DNA of 64,000 nt from Firmicutes bacterium UBA5774 (lineage in GTDB: Bacteria; Bacillota; Clostridia; Peptostreptococcales; Anaerovoracaceae): assembly GCA_002418625.1 (NCBI GenBank), contig DIEM01000073.1:7121-71120 (forward strand). Reading direction: 5' to 3'. The position numbers and the translations under genes are program-made. Shown piece by piece: positions 8,743 through 16,746 of the stretch. The notes under the pieces were generated by a model that had not been told where the DNA came from, did no database searches, and saw nothing but the letters and a program-made list of their open reading frames with translations. The stretch's first letter is position 1. The number at the start of each line of letters is the position of its first letter.

Positions 8743-8756
8743 GGAGGTGCGCATGT

Positions 8757-8975
8757 ATGGCAAAAAAAGACGTCATTGAAGTATTCGGCACTGTGCTGGA
8801 AGCTCAACCAAACGCTATGTTTAAAGTCAAATTGGAAAATGGGTATGAAATACTGGCGCATATTTCCGGGAAGATCAGAATGAACTTTATCCGGATATTG
8901 CCGGGCGACAGGGTCAAAGTTGAGTTGTCACCTTATGACCTGACCAGGGGCAGAATTACCTGGCGCGACAAATAA
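8757..8975 (+). CDS. infA: Translation initiation factor IF-1
   Basis: 72 residues, the exact family length; an S1-like OB fold that binds the 30S A site during initiation. Signature stretches EVFGTVLEAQPNAMFKVKLE and the SPYDLTRGRITWR end. Preceded by AAGGAGGTGCGCATGT. Followed by rpmJ, the standard arrangement. Confidence 0.98.
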   Translation: MAKKDVIEVFGTVLEAQPNAMFKVKLENGYEILAHISGKIRMNFIRILPGDRVKVELSPYDLTRGRITWRDK

Positions 8976-8997
8976 GAGGCTTTGAGGAGGAATTGAA

Positions 8998-9111
8998 ATG
9001 AAAGTCAGATCATCAGTAAAACCGATTTGCGAAAAATGCAAAATCATTAAAAGAGAAGGCAAGGTCATGGTCATCTGTGAGAATCCAAAGCACAAGCAGA
9101 AGCAGGGATGA
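8998..9111 (+). CDS. rpmJ: 50S ribosomal protein L36, zinc form
   Basis: 37 residues, read directly from the sequence. Begins MKVRSSVKPICEKCKIIKR and ends NPKHKQKQG. C11, C14, C27 and H32 form the zinc-ribbon CCCH set, so this is the zinc-binding (C+) version. Preceded by GAGGAGGAATTGAA. It is too short for most gene finders but is universally found between infA and rpsM. Confidence 0.97.
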   Translation: MKVRSSVKPICEKCKIIKREGKVMVICENPKHKQKQG

Positions 9112-9255
9112 CAAGACGGCAGGCACAGGCTGCCTGCATGAAGCAGTAAGGTATTAACCGGAAGGAGCGGCTGTGTTTCATTGTCGGGAGACAACGGAAC
9201 GACCCGAAGGCTAATTTCCAAATAGTTATAATACTTAAACAGGAGGTGTAAGCGG
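9112..9255 (+). promoter_or_regulatory. Structured leader before rpsM (candidate ribosomal-protein operator)
   Basis: This 144-base gap is by far the longest inside the ribosomal block. It holds a perfect 7-bp hairpin at 9119-9137 (GCAGGCA/TGCCTGC), a second perfect hairpin at 9181-9194 (TTGTC/GACAA with a GGGA loop) and an alternative pairing that uses part of the same bases (TCGGG with CCCGA near 9203-9207). A TATAAT at 9227-9232 has no matching -35. The alpha-type operon that follows includes rpsD, so autogenous control by S4 is an inference by analogy with the E. coli alpha leader; the sequences are not alike. Confidence 0.45.
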
Positions 9256-9630
9256 ATGGCTCGAATAGCCGGTGTCGATTTACCTAAAGACAAAAGGGTA
9301 GAAATCGGACTCACTTATATATTTGGAATCGGAAGAAAAACATCCAATATCATTCTTGCACAGGCCGGAGTAAATCCTGATACAAGAGTGAAGGATCTGA
9401 CCGAGGACGAAGTGGGTGCAATCAGAAAGATTTTAGAAACAGAGTATAATATTGAAGGGGATCTCAGAAGAGAAGTATCCTTGAATATCAAAAGGCTCAT
9501 GGAAATCGGATGCTACAGAGGGATCAGGCATAGAAGAGGCCTGCCGGTCAGAGGACAGGGGACCAAAACGAATGCAAGAACCAGAAAAGGTCCGAAGAAA
9601 ACTGTAGGCAGAAAGAAAAAGAAGGGTTAA
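9256..9630 (+). CDS. rpsM: 30S ribosomal protein S13
   Basis: 124 residues: MARIAGVDLPKDKRVEIGLTYIFGIG at the start with the helix-two turns-helix, and a basic tail (GLPVRGQGTKTNARTRKG, then PKKTVGRKKKKG) that reaches toward the P-site tRNA. S13 forms bridges with the 50S head contacts. Preceded by AGGAGGTGTAAGCGG; starts the alpha-type segment rpsM-rpsK-rpsD-rpoA-rplQ. Confidence 0.98.
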   Translation: MARIAGVDLPKDKRVEIGLTYIFGIGRKTSNIILAQAGVNPDTRVKDLTEDEVGAIRKILETEYNIEGDLRREVSLNIKRLMEIGCYRGIRHRRGLPVRGQGTKTNARTRKGPKKTVGRKKKKG

Positions 9631-9646
9631 AGGAGGTTAGCGAAAC

Positions 9647-10045
9647 ATGGCAAAAGCTGTAAAAAAGACAGTCCGCAAAAAGAGACGTGAAAGAAAAAAT
9701 ATCGAACGCGGTCAGGCGCATATACAATCGACCTTTAACAACACGATTGTCACTCTTACCGATCTCAGCGGCAACGCTCTTTCCTGGTCGAGCGCAGGCT
9801 CGCTTGGCTTTAGAGGATCAAGAAAATCAACTCCTTTTGCTGCTCAGATGGCTGCCGAAGAGGCCGCCAAAGGCGCTATGGAGCACGGGCTCAAAATGAT
9901 CGAAGTGTATGTCAAAGGACCTGGATCCGGACGTGAAGCTGCAATAAGAGCGCTTCAGGCCGCAGGTCTCGAGATCAATCTGATCAAGGACATCACGCCG
10001 ATTCCGCACAATGGCTGCAGACCGCCAAAGAGAAGAAGAGTATAA
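9647..10045 (+). CDS. rpsK: 30S ribosomal protein S11
   Basis: 132 residues with a basic N-terminal extension followed by the S11 core (RGQAHIQSTFNNTIVTLTD, GFRGSRKSTPFAAQMAAE, GPGSGREAAIRALQAAGL) and the conserved HNGCRPPKRRRV end. S11 lies on the 30S platform near the E site. Confidence 0.98.
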   Translation: MAKAVKKTVRKKRRERKNIERGQAHIQSTFNNTIVTLTDLSGNALSWSSAGSLGFRGSRKSTPFAAQMAAEEAAKGAMEHGLKMIEVYVKGPGSGREAAIRALQAAGLEINLIKDITPIPHNGCRPPKRRRV

Positions 10046-10065
10046 TTAAAGGGAGGTGTAATTCA

Positions 10066-10686
10066 ATGGCTAGATATACAGGACCTTCATGCAGATTATG
10101 CAGAAGGGAAGGGCAGAAGCTGTTCCTGAAAGGCGAGCGATGCTATAGCACGAAATGCGCTATGGATAAGAAAAGTTACGCTCCCGGGCAGCATGGACAG
10201 AGCAGGAAAAAACTCTCTGACTATGGACATCAGCTTAGAGAAAAACAAAAGGCGAAACGTTTCTATGGGATCCTTGAGACCCAGTTCAGGAACTATTTCG
10301 ATAAAGCGGCCAAGAAGAAGGGCATCACAGGCGAAAACCTGCTGATCATGCTTGAAACCAGACTGGACAACGCAGTTTTCAGAATGGGCTTCGCTTCTTC
10401 GAGAAAAGAAGCGAGACAGCTTGTATTGCATGGACATTTCACTGTGAACGGACACAAGGAAAACATTCCTTCCTTCGCAGTCAAAGAGGGAGATGTCATC
10501 AAGGTCAAGGAAAAGAGCACGTCTTCTCCAAAATTCAAGGAAATCAAGGATATGTCGATCAGCGTTCCCGCATGGATCACTGTAGATGTTGACAAGCTTG
10601 AAGGAAAAGTCGTTGCGATGCCGAGAAGAGAAGACATCGACACACCGGTGGCAGAGCATCTGATTGTAGAGCTATACTCAAAATAA
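10066..10686 (+). CDS. rpsD: 30S ribosomal protein S4
   Basis: 206 residues. S4 is a primary 16S rRNA binder and the usual autogenous repressor of its operon. The N-terminal region carries a CxxC...C zinc-type knuckle (CRLCRREG, then CYSTKCAM), and residues about 95-155 form the S4 RNA-binding domain (RLDNAVFRMGFASSRKEARQ). In B. subtilis rpsD lies apart with its own leader; here it is inside the alpha operon. Confidence 0.98.
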   Translation: MARYTGPSCRLCRREGQKLFLKGERCYSTKCAMDKKSYAPGQHGQSRKKLSDYGHQLREKQKAKRFYGILETQFRNYFDKAAKKKGITGENLLIMLETRLDNAVFRMGFASSRKEARQLVLHGHFTVNGHKENIPSFAVKEGDVIKVKEKSTSSPKFKEIKDMSISVPAWITVDVDKLEGKVVAMPRREDIDTPVAEHLIVELYSK

Positions 10687-10744
10687 TTGAGTGCGTTATA
10701 ACCCTCAGGATGATATATTTTAATAAATGGAAGGAGGGCATTAC

Positions 10745-11692
10745 ATGATAGAAATCGAAAAGCCAACAATTGAATGTATTTTTTCCGATGAAGATATGAA
10801 TTATGGCAAGTTTATCGTTGAACCCCTGGAAAGAGGTTACGGCACTACGCTTGGAAACAGCTTGCGCAGGATCTTGCTTTCTTCGCTTCCAGGCGCCGCT
10901 GTGACGTCAATCAGGATCGATGGGATTCTCCATGAGTTTTCAACGATTCCGGGAGTCAAGGAAGATGTAACTGAAATCATTCTGAATCTGAAAAGGCTCT
11001 CGGTAAGACTCAGCGGCGAAAGCACAAAGAAAGTCCATATAAACGCGGTTGGACCCAAAGTGGTGACGGCAGCGGATATTATCGGCGACAGTGATCTTGA
11101 GATCTTCAATCCGGATCTTCATATCGCGACGCTGGAGGACAATGCATCGCTGGTCATGGAAATCAATATTGCCAGAGGCAGAGGCTATGCTCCTGCCGAG
11201 CAGAATAAGACCGACTCTATGCCGATAGCAGTCATTCCAGTCGACTCCATATACACACCTGTGAAAAAAGTAAACTTCACAGTTGAAAATACAAGGGTTG
11301 GACAGGTCACGGACTATGACAGGCTGAATCTGGAAATCTGGACAGATGGCAGCATCACGCCTGAAGAAGGCGTTTCGATCGGGGCCAAGATCATGCAGGA
11401 GCATCTCAAGCTTTTCATCGATCTGACTGACAGTATCGATTCAGTAGAGATAATGGTCGAGAAGGAAGAGGACAAGAAGGAAAAAGCGCTTGAAATGACT
11501 ATTGAAGAGCTTGAGCTTTCCGTCAGATCCTTCAACTGCCTGAAACGTGCGGGGATCAATACCGTGGAAGAACTGACCCACCGATCGGAAGACGATATGA
11601 TGAAGGTCAGGAATCTCGGAAAGAAATCACTGGACGAAGTGAAACACAAATTGGAAGAGCTTGGTCTAGGACTTAAGCCGAGTGAAGACTAA
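10745..11692 (+). CDS. rpoA: RNA polymerase alpha subunit
   Basis: 315 residues, the usual length. N-terminal dimerisation/assembly domain (FIVEPLERGYGTTLGNSLRR) and C-terminal alpha-CTD with helix-hairpin-helix motifs (RSFNCLKRAGINTVEELTH, LGKKSLDEVKHKLEELGL) that bind UP elements and activators. The ATG at 10745 is used because an upstream in-frame ATG at 10727 would place the AAGGAGGG ribosome site inside the coding region. Confidence 0.98.
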   Translation: MIEIEKPTIECIFSDEDMNYGKFIVEPLERGYGTTLGNSLRRILLSSLPGAAVTSIRIDGILHEFSTIPGVKEDVTEIILNLKRLSVRLSGESTKKVHINAVGPKVVTAADIIGDSDLEIFNPDLHIATLEDNASLVMEINIARGRGYAPAEQNKTDSMPIAVIPVDSIYTPVKKVNFTVENTRVGQVTDYDRLNLEIWTDGSITPEEGVSIGAKIMQEHLKLFIDLTDSIDSVEIMVEKEEDKKEKALEMTIEELELSVRSFNCLKRAGINTVEELTHRSEDDMMKVRNLGKKSLDEVKHKLEELGLGLKPSED

Positions 11693-11712
11693 AAAGCAAA
11701 GGAGGGACAACA

Positions 11713-12054
11713 ATGCCGGGACATAGAAAATTGGGCAGACCTACTGCGCACAGAAATGCGATGCTGAGAAATATTGTGACGGATCTTCTTAGGGAAGGCC
11801 GCATCACAACGACTGAAATGCGAGCGAAAGAAGCCAGAAGAACTGCGGAAAAGATGATCACTTTGGGCAAGCGCGGCGATCTGCATGCCAGAAGACAAGT
11901 GCTGTCCTATGTATACGATGAGGATGTCGTCAAGAAGCTTTTTGATGATATCGCACCAAAATACGCGGACCGAAACGGCGGATATACCAGGATCCTCAAG
12001 CTTGGCCCAAGACAGGGCGATAATGCGGAAATGGTATTTTTAGAGCTGGTATAA
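11713..12054 (+). CDS. rplQ: 50S ribosomal protein L17
   Basis: 113 residues starting MPGHRKLGRPTAHRNAMLRN, an almost invariant L17 start, and ending with the GPRQGDNAEMVFLELV strand. Last gene of the ribosomal superoperon here; a terminator follows within 25 bases. Confidence 0.98.
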   Translation: MPGHRKLGRPTAHRNAMLRNIVTDLLREGRITTTEMRAKEARRTAEKMITLGKRGDLHARRQVLSYVYDEDVVKKLFDDIAPKYADRNGGYTRILKLGPRQGDNAEMVFLELV

Positions 12055-12075
12055 GAGAGAATATCCATAAAAAAT

Positions 12076-12108
12076 AAAAGCGGCCTTATTTCAAGGTCGT
12101 TTTTATTT
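12076..12108 (+). terminator. Terminator of the ribosomal superoperon
   Basis: GCGGCCTT and AAGGTCGT pair (with G-U pairs) around an ATTTC loop at about 12080-12100, preceded by an A-run and followed by TTTTTATTT. Classic rho-independent layout, 22 bases after the rplQ stop. Confidence 0.85.
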
Positions 12109-12111
12109 GCG

Positions 12112-12140
12112 TTGTAAACAATACTGCCATAAGGTATAAT
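12112..12140 (+). promoter_or_regulatory. Sigma-A promoter for the lipoprotein-ECF operon
   Basis: TTGTAA (12112-12117), 17-base spacer, TATAAT (12135-12140). It lies just after the superoperon terminator and 45 bases before the lipoprotein start, so the downstream genes form a separate transcript. Confidence 0.75.
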
Positions 12141-12184
12141 ATTATGCAGTGGAACGTTCCAGCGATCCCGTATCGGAGGACTAT

Positions 12185-13087
12185 ATGAAAAAATGGGGAA
12201 TAGCCGCAGCGTTGGTATTTTTACTGACGTCAGTCATCATCGGATGCGGCGCGAATAACGAAGAAATACAGAGTGGATTCATGCCGCTGGTCGAAAGCAA
12301 GGCAACGCCGGATTCCATCAGGACAGCGACTGAATATATAGATCGGAATATCGGTAAAACCGACCAGCAGGCGGGAAGCCTGATCCTAATTGCATATGAG
12401 GATTATCTGCTGAAATATCTGAATACCGATGCGGACTGGACTGCAATAGAGACGTTGTACCCATATTGGGACAGCGACTCGAAAACGCTCGATGCCGATA
12501 AAATCAAGACGGATGAGGCAAAGAACCTCTATAGCGGGCTGACTGAAGCCGGCTTCAAGTTCATCAGCCGGGAAGGCACGGTAGAGCCGATCATTGATTA
12601 CGGACTGCTGAATGACAAGTACGGCAGGCATACCACCGAGGCATTGCAAGAACTGTATGCGATCAAGACCATGGAATCGAGCCTGCCGATGGCCGAAGAC
12701 GCCGCGCTGATGATCAGCTGGGAAGAGCTGGCCATGAGAGCTTATTCTGTAGAACAGTATATCAAGACATTCGGGGAAGATCCCATGACGATCGAGGATG
12801 CTCGTTTTCTTTACGGAAATTATATCAATGCGATGATGCTCGGAATGAACAATACACCGATCTTCGATTATGAGACCGATCAATTTTCAGAGGACGCAAA
12901 AGCAGCCTATGAAAGGTTTGTAAGAGAGCATCCCAAATCGACAACAGCCTGGATGCTGAGAGAATATATGTCCTATATCGCAAGCATCGATTACAGGATG
13001 GATTATAGCGACCAAAGCCAAAGCAAGGCTTTTCTGGAAACCTGCTCCTGGCTTGTATCGGAGACAGGCAAGAAGGCCATGGAGTGA
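12185..13087 (+). CDS. Predicted secreted lipoprotein of unknown function
   Basis: 300 residues. A type II signal peptide is clear: MKKWG, a hydrophobic run, and the lipobox IIGC with Cys near residue 21, so the mature protein should be lipid-anchored on the outer face of the membrane. The rest is acidic, mostly helical, with no family I recognise; phrases such as TEYIDRNIGKTDQQAG and the C-terminal FVREHPKSTTAWMLREYMSY suggest helical repeats. The ATG at 12185 follows TCGGAGGA. It ends 3 bases before ecfA1, so it is likely co-transcribed with the ECF transporter motor. A substrate-binding role is not shown. Confidence 0.85.
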   Translation: MKKWGIAAALVFLLTSVIIGCGANNEEIQSGFMPLVESKATPDSIRTATEYIDRNIGKTDQQAGSLILIAYEDYLLKYLNTDADWTAIETLYPYWDSDSKTLDADKIKTDEAKNLYSGLTEAGFKFISREGTVEPIIDYGLLNDKYGRHTTEALQELYAIKTMESSLPMAEDAALMISWEELAMRAYSVEQYIKTFGEDPMTIEDARFLYGNYINAMMLGMNNTPIFDYETDQFSEDAKAAYERFVREHPKSTTAWMLREYMSYIASIDYRMDYSDQSQSKAFLETCSWLVSETGKKAME

Positions 13088-13090
13088 TTT

Positions 13091-13924
13091 ATGGATAATA
13101 TCATAAGGATCGAACATCTGATGTTTGAATATAAGCGCGATGAAGACAATCAACAGGTCAGCGCGCTGAACGATGTCTGCCTCGATATTAATAGAGGCAG
13201 TTTTACTGCTATCATAGGCCATAATGGATCAGGCAAGTCCACTTTGGCGAAGAATATCAACGCACTGCTGCTGCCAAGCGGCGGAGCGGTCTATGTGAAT
13301 GGGTTCGATACCAGGGACGCAGACAGGCTTTGGGACATCAGGCAGACTGCCGGAATGGTCTTCCAGAACCCTGACAATCAGCTCGTTTCTTCCATAGTTG
13401 AGGATGATGTCGCTTTCGGGCCGGAAAATCTTGGCATCGAGCCGGCTGAAATACGGCGGCGCGTCGATGAATCCCTCTTATCGGTAGATATGTATGAACT
13501 CAGGAAAAAAGCGCCGCATCTGCTGTCCGGCGGACAGAAGCAGCGGGTCGCCATTGCGGGTGTCGTTGCGATGAAACCGGAATGCATCATACTTGATGAG
13601 CCGACAGCCATGTTGGACCCGCACGGACGGCAGGAAGTGATGAACATTATAAAAAAACTGCACCGGGAGGGAATAACGATCATCCTGATCACGCATTTTA
13701 TGGATGAGGCCGCCAAGGCTGAACGTGTCATCATCATGGATGACGGGAAAGTGAAATTGGACGGGAGCCCAGAGGATGTTTTCTCAAGGTTCGATGAGAT
13801 CAAGAGCCTCGGACTGGACGTCCCGCTTGCGGCAGAGCTCGGACACCGGCTCAGGTGCAAGGGGATCGATGTGCCCAAAGAAGTGATAGATATAGAAAAG
13901 ATGGTAGATTATTTATGTCAATAA
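13091..13924 (+). CDS. ecfA1: Energy-coupling factor transporter ATPase EcfA1
   Basis: 277 residues, ABC ATPase of the ECF vitamin/metabolite transporters. Walker A GHNGSGKST, Q-loop VFQNPDNQ, signature LSGGQKQRVAIAG, Walker B CIILDEPTAMLD and the LITHFMDEA switch His are all present. It pairs with EcfA2 and drives EcfT plus exchangeable S components at the membrane. Overlaps ecfA2 by 10 bases. Confidence 0.95.
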   Translation: MDNIIRIEHLMFEYKRDEDNQQVSALNDVCLDINRGSFTAIIGHNGSGKSTLAKNINALLLPSGGAVYVNGFDTRDADRLWDIRQTAGMVFQNPDNQLVSSIVEDDVAFGPENLGIEPAEIRRRVDESLLSVDMYELRKKAPHLLSGGQKQRVAIAGVVAMKPECIILDEPTAMLDPHGRQEVMNIIKKLHREGITIILITHFMDEAAKAERVIIMDDGKVKLDGSPEDVFSRFDEIKSLGLDVPLAAELGHRLRCKGIDVPKEVIDIEKMVDYLCQ

Positions 13925-14778
13925 GGGTTGAAAATCTGACGCATGTATATAGTGAGGGCATGCCATATGAAACGCTGGCGCTTTCCGACATCAGCTTTGA
14001 GATCGGGGATGGCGAATTCGTAGGCATTATCGGGCATACGGGATCAGGAAAGTCGACACTGATCCAGCATTTGAACGGATTGCTGAAGCCGAAGTCCGGC
14101 AAGATATACATAGGAGATAAGGATATAACATCGAAGGATATCAAGATGCGCGATATCAGGCGCAGGATAGGCCTTGTATTCCAGTATCCCGAATATCAGC
14201 TATTTGAAGAGACCGTTCATAAGGATGTCGCTTTCGGGCCGTTGAATCTCGGCCTGTCTCAGGAAGAGGCGGACAGCAGGGTCCGGGAGGCGATCGGCCT
14301 GGTAGGGCTGGATTATGAAGAGGTCGCGGACCGTTCTCCTTTTGATCTGTCAGGCGGGCAGAAAAGAAGGATCGCGATCGCCGGTGTGATCGCCATGAAG
14401 CCTGAAGTGCTGATCATGGACGAGCCGACAGCGGGCCTGGATCCGAAAGCGCATAAGGATATACTTTCGATGGTCAGAACGATCCATACAAGGGAAAACA
14501 ATATAATAATACTCGTCTCTCATAATATGGGCGACATAGCGGAGCTTGCCGACAGGATCATCGTTATGGACCGGGGAAAGATCGCCATGATCGGATCGCC
14601 GAAAGAAGTGTATCGCGAGGCGGAGCTTATAGAAGGCGCCGGTCTCGGGCTTCCGCCTGTGATGCAGCTGATGAGGGAATTAAAGAAAAAAGGCGCCAGG
14701 GTTTCAGAGGATGTTCTGACAATGGATGACGCCGAACGTGAGATTCTTCATTTCTTGAGGAGTAAAAAAAATGATTAG
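13915..14778 (+). CDS. ecfA2: Energy-coupling factor transporter ATPase EcfA2
   Basis: 287 residues, second ATPase of the ECF motor. Walker A GHTGSGKST, Q-loop VFQYPEYQ, signature LSGGQKRRIAIAG, Walker B VLIMDEPTAGLD. The ATG at 13915 inside the end of ecfA1 is preferred over earlier in-frame codons because homologues begin at SIRVENLTHVYSEGMPYE. Overlaps ecfT by 8 bases, so translation of the three motor genes is coupled. Confidence 0.95.
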   Translation: MSIRVENLTHVYSEGMPYETLALSDISFEIGDGEFVGIIGHTGSGKSTLIQHLNGLLKPKSGKIYIGDKDITSKDIKMRDIRRRIGLVFQYPEYQLFEETVHKDVAFGPLNLGLSQEEADSRVREAIGLVGLDYEEVADRSPFDLSGGQKRRIAIAGVIAMKPEVLIMDEPTAGLDPKAHKDILSMVRTIHTRENNIIILVSHNMGDIAELADRIIVMDRGKIAMIGSPKEVYREAELIEGAGLGLPPVMQLMRELKKKGARVSEDVLTMDDAEREILHFLRSKKND

Positions 14779-15580
14779 AGATATAACGCTGGGGCAGTAT
14801 TATCCCGGAAATTCACTGATACACAGGCTTGATCCCAGAGTCAAGATCATAGCGACGTTCCTGTTCGTTATCGAGTTATTCCTGGTTAATAATTTCAAGG
14901 GATATTTTGTGGCGATCGCTTTTCTTGCGGCAGTCATATTTATTGCCCGCATACCGCCGAAGTTCATATTCAAAGGATTGAAACCGATCTTTCTGATCAT
15001 TGTGTTTACATTCGGCATCAATATGTTCATGACGAAGGGAACGGTCATTTTCACCGCGGGTTTTATTCAAATAACGAGGGAAGGGCTGCATCAGGCGATC
15101 TTCATGGGAAGCAGGCTGATATTGCTGATCATCGGATCGTCGCTCCTGACGCTGGCCACCAAGCCGATCAATTTGACAGACGGCATCGAAAAGCTGCTTG
15201 ATCCGCTCAAGCGGTTCGGTCTTCCTTCCCATGAGCTTGCGATGATGATGACGATCGCACTCCGTTTCATACCGACGCTGCTTGAAGAAACGGACAAGAT
15301 CATGAAAGCCCAGATGGCGAGAGGCGCCGATTTTGAAAGCGGGAATCTCATCAACCGCGCAAAGAGCCTCATACCGCTGCTGGTTCCGCTGTTCATCAGC
15401 GCGTTTCGCATTGCCCAGGATCTGGCCATGGCAATGGAGGCAAGATGCTATCGCGGCGGCGACAACAGGACGCGTATGAACGGCATGAAATTGAAGAAGA
15501 TAGATATTGGGGCTGCCGTCGTTATTCTGGCCTTGCTTGCGGTGATGATCCTGCATGCGGCCGGGGTGATACTGTTGTGA
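14771..15580 (+). CDS. ecfT: Energy-coupling factor transmembrane protein EcfT
   Basis: 269 residues, hydrophobic with several membrane helices. Carries the coupling-helix motifs of EcfT (MARGADFESGN and the later MEARCYRGGDNRTRM, both with the Ala-Arg-Gly/Arg-type signatures that touch the ATPases). Begins RDITLGQYYPGNSLIHRLDPR, typical of EcfT. Follows ecfA1-ecfA2 with an overlap. Confidence 0.94.
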   Translation: MIRDITLGQYYPGNSLIHRLDPRVKIIATFLFVIELFLVNNFKGYFVAIAFLAAVIFIARIPPKFIFKGLKPIFLIIVFTFGINMFMTKGTVIFTAGFIQITREGLHQAIFMGSRLILLIIGSSLLTLATKPINLTDGIEKLLDPLKRFGLPSHELAMMMTIALRFIPTLLEETDKIMKAQMARGADFESGNLINRAKSLIPLLVPLFISAFRIAQDLAMAMEARCYRGGDNRTRMNGMKLKKIDIGAAVVILALLAVMILHAAGVILL

Positions 15581-15633
15581 GAAAAGCATGGCGGCCTGAA
15601 GATAAATAAAGCAAATCGCAAGGAGAATGAAAC

Positions 15634-16122
15634 ATGAAGCTGACAGGTATGAAAAACACGAGATTTTTGGTCCAAGCGGCCATTATTGCGGCAATCTATG
15701 CCGCGCTGACCATCGCGCTGATGCCGATCAGTTATGGCGTCATGCAGATCCGCGTATCGGAGGCGCTCACTGTCCTTCCGTTTTTTACGCCGGCTGCGAT
15801 CCCGGGACTTTTTGTCGGATGCCTGATCGCGAATATCATTGGCCCCAATGGCCTTATGGATATCATTCTGGGAAGCGGGGCGACGCTCATTGCGGCGGTG
15901 GGGTCGTATTATTTGAGAAAGAGGCCCGCCTTTGTGCCATTGCCGCCTGTGGTTGTGAATGCAGTCGTTATCGGCGCGATGCTGTATTATCTTTATGACG
16001 TTCCATCGCTGATCATGTGCGTGCTGTGGGTCGGCGCCGGCCAGCTTATTGCCTGTTACGGGATCGGGTATCCGCTTATGCGATACATGAAAAAATATCA
16101 ATCGATTTTTGATCTTAACTAA
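15634..16122 (+). CDS. queT: QueT-like ECF substrate-binding membrane protein
   Basis: 162 residues with five or six membrane helices. The stretch ISYGVMQIRVSEALTVLPFF followed by TPAAIPGLFVGCLIANI is characteristic of the QueT family, predicted S components for queuosine precursors. Located 53 bases after ecfT, so this ECF set carries its own S component although the motor can serve others. RBS CAAGGAGAATGAAAC. I looked for a preQ1 riboswitch in the short upstream gap and saw none. Confidence 0.85.
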   Translation: MKLTGMKNTRFLVQAAIIAAIYAALTIALMPISYGVMQIRVSEALTVLPFFTPAAIPGLFVGCLIANIIGPNGLMDIILGSGATLIAAVGSYYLRKRPAFVPLPPVVVNAVVIGAMLYYLYDVPSLIMCVLWVGAGQLIACYGIGYPLMRYMKKYQSIFDLN

Positions 16123-16136
16123 AGGAGGCCAGGGGA

Positions 16137-16598
16137 ATGGGCGTTGAAATCAGAATATACAAAGCGGACAGGAGGCTTGAATTCCTGATAGACGGCGAAA
16201 TCAAAAGAATATTCAGGGTCGGGCTGGGCTTTACACCGGCCGGCGGCAAATGCCGGGAAGGTGATGGCAGGACTCCCGAGGGGGGGTACTATATCTGCAC
16301 GAGGAATCTGCAAAGCAAGTTTACGCTTTTTCTGGGCATCAGCTATCCCAATTCGGAGGATGCCGCCAGAGGGTTTGAACGCGGCATCATTGGGCAGGAG
16401 GAGCTTGAAAGGATCAATTCAGCGATTTCCGCTCGAAAAAGGCCGGACTGGGATACCCAGCTTGGCGGCCAGATCGGCATTCATGGGAAAGGAAATTCCT
16501 TTGATTGGACAGCGGGCTGCGTGGCGCTTGATGATGCCGATATCATGTTTCTTTGGGATCATACTCAACTTGGGGATCCGGTATTCATCTATGCATAA
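16137..16598 (+). CDS. L,D-transpeptidase (YkuD)-fold protein without signal peptide
   Basis: 153 residues. Residues 1-153 cover a YkuD domain: substrate strand IKRIFRVGLGFTPAGG, GDGRTPEGGYYI and the catalytic segment GIHGKG...TAGCVALDD, giving His116 and Cys128. YkuD enzymes make 3-3 cross-links in peptidoglycan or attach proteins to it. Unlike secreted L,D-transpeptidases there is no signal peptide or membrane anchor, the N-terminus reading straight into the domain (MGVEIRIYKADRRLEFLIDG). RBS AAAGGAGGCCAGGGG, 14 bases after queT. Function in the cytoplasm or non-classical export are both open. Confidence 0.85.
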   Translation: MGVEIRIYKADRRLEFLIDGEIKRIFRVGLGFTPAGGKCREGDGRTPEGGYYICTRNLQSKFTLFLGISYPNSEDAARGFERGIIGQEELERINSAISARKRPDWDTQLGGQIGIHGKGNSFDWTAGCVALDDADIMFLWDHTQLGDPVFIYA

Positions 16599-16665
16599 AA
16601 TTCATTTTTAACTTGCCAATCGAATCTTCCCGCCAAATTCGATACATAAAAAAACAAGCCTTTTA

Positions 16666-16713
16666 ATGCTACAAAGTGGTTGCCATTTCAAATTCGTTAC
16701 TATATATTGTAAC
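16666..16713 (+). promoter_or_regulatory. nrdDG promoter overlapped by two NrdR-like boxes
   Basis: Promoter: TTGCCA (16680-16685), 17-base spacer, TATATT (16703-16708). Box 2 (16696-16713) is an 18-bp near-palindrome, GTTAC-TATATATT-GTAAC, with the ACTATATATTGT core of NrdR boxes, lying on the -10. Box 1 (16666-16681, core GCTACAAAGTGG) is weaker and lies on the -35. Their centres are 31 bp apart, the spacing known for paired NrdR boxes. The layout predicts repression of ribonucleotide reductase by NrdR when dATP is high. Confidence 0.8.
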
Positions 16714-16746
16714 TATGAGAAATTTAACAACAAGGGAGTGTATGGA

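Noticed and set aside
9227..9232. TATAAT as a promoter for rpsM
   Set aside because: No -35 hexamer at 16-18 bases; kept only as part of the leader description.
15581..15633. Possible preQ1 riboswitch before the QueT-like gene
   Set aside because: The 53-base gap lacks the preQ1-I hairpin and A-rich tail.
16619..16643. ATCGAAT/ATTCGAT inverted repeat as terminator after the YkuD-fold gene
   Set aside because: Long loop and no T-run on the plus strand; it may be a weak structure only.
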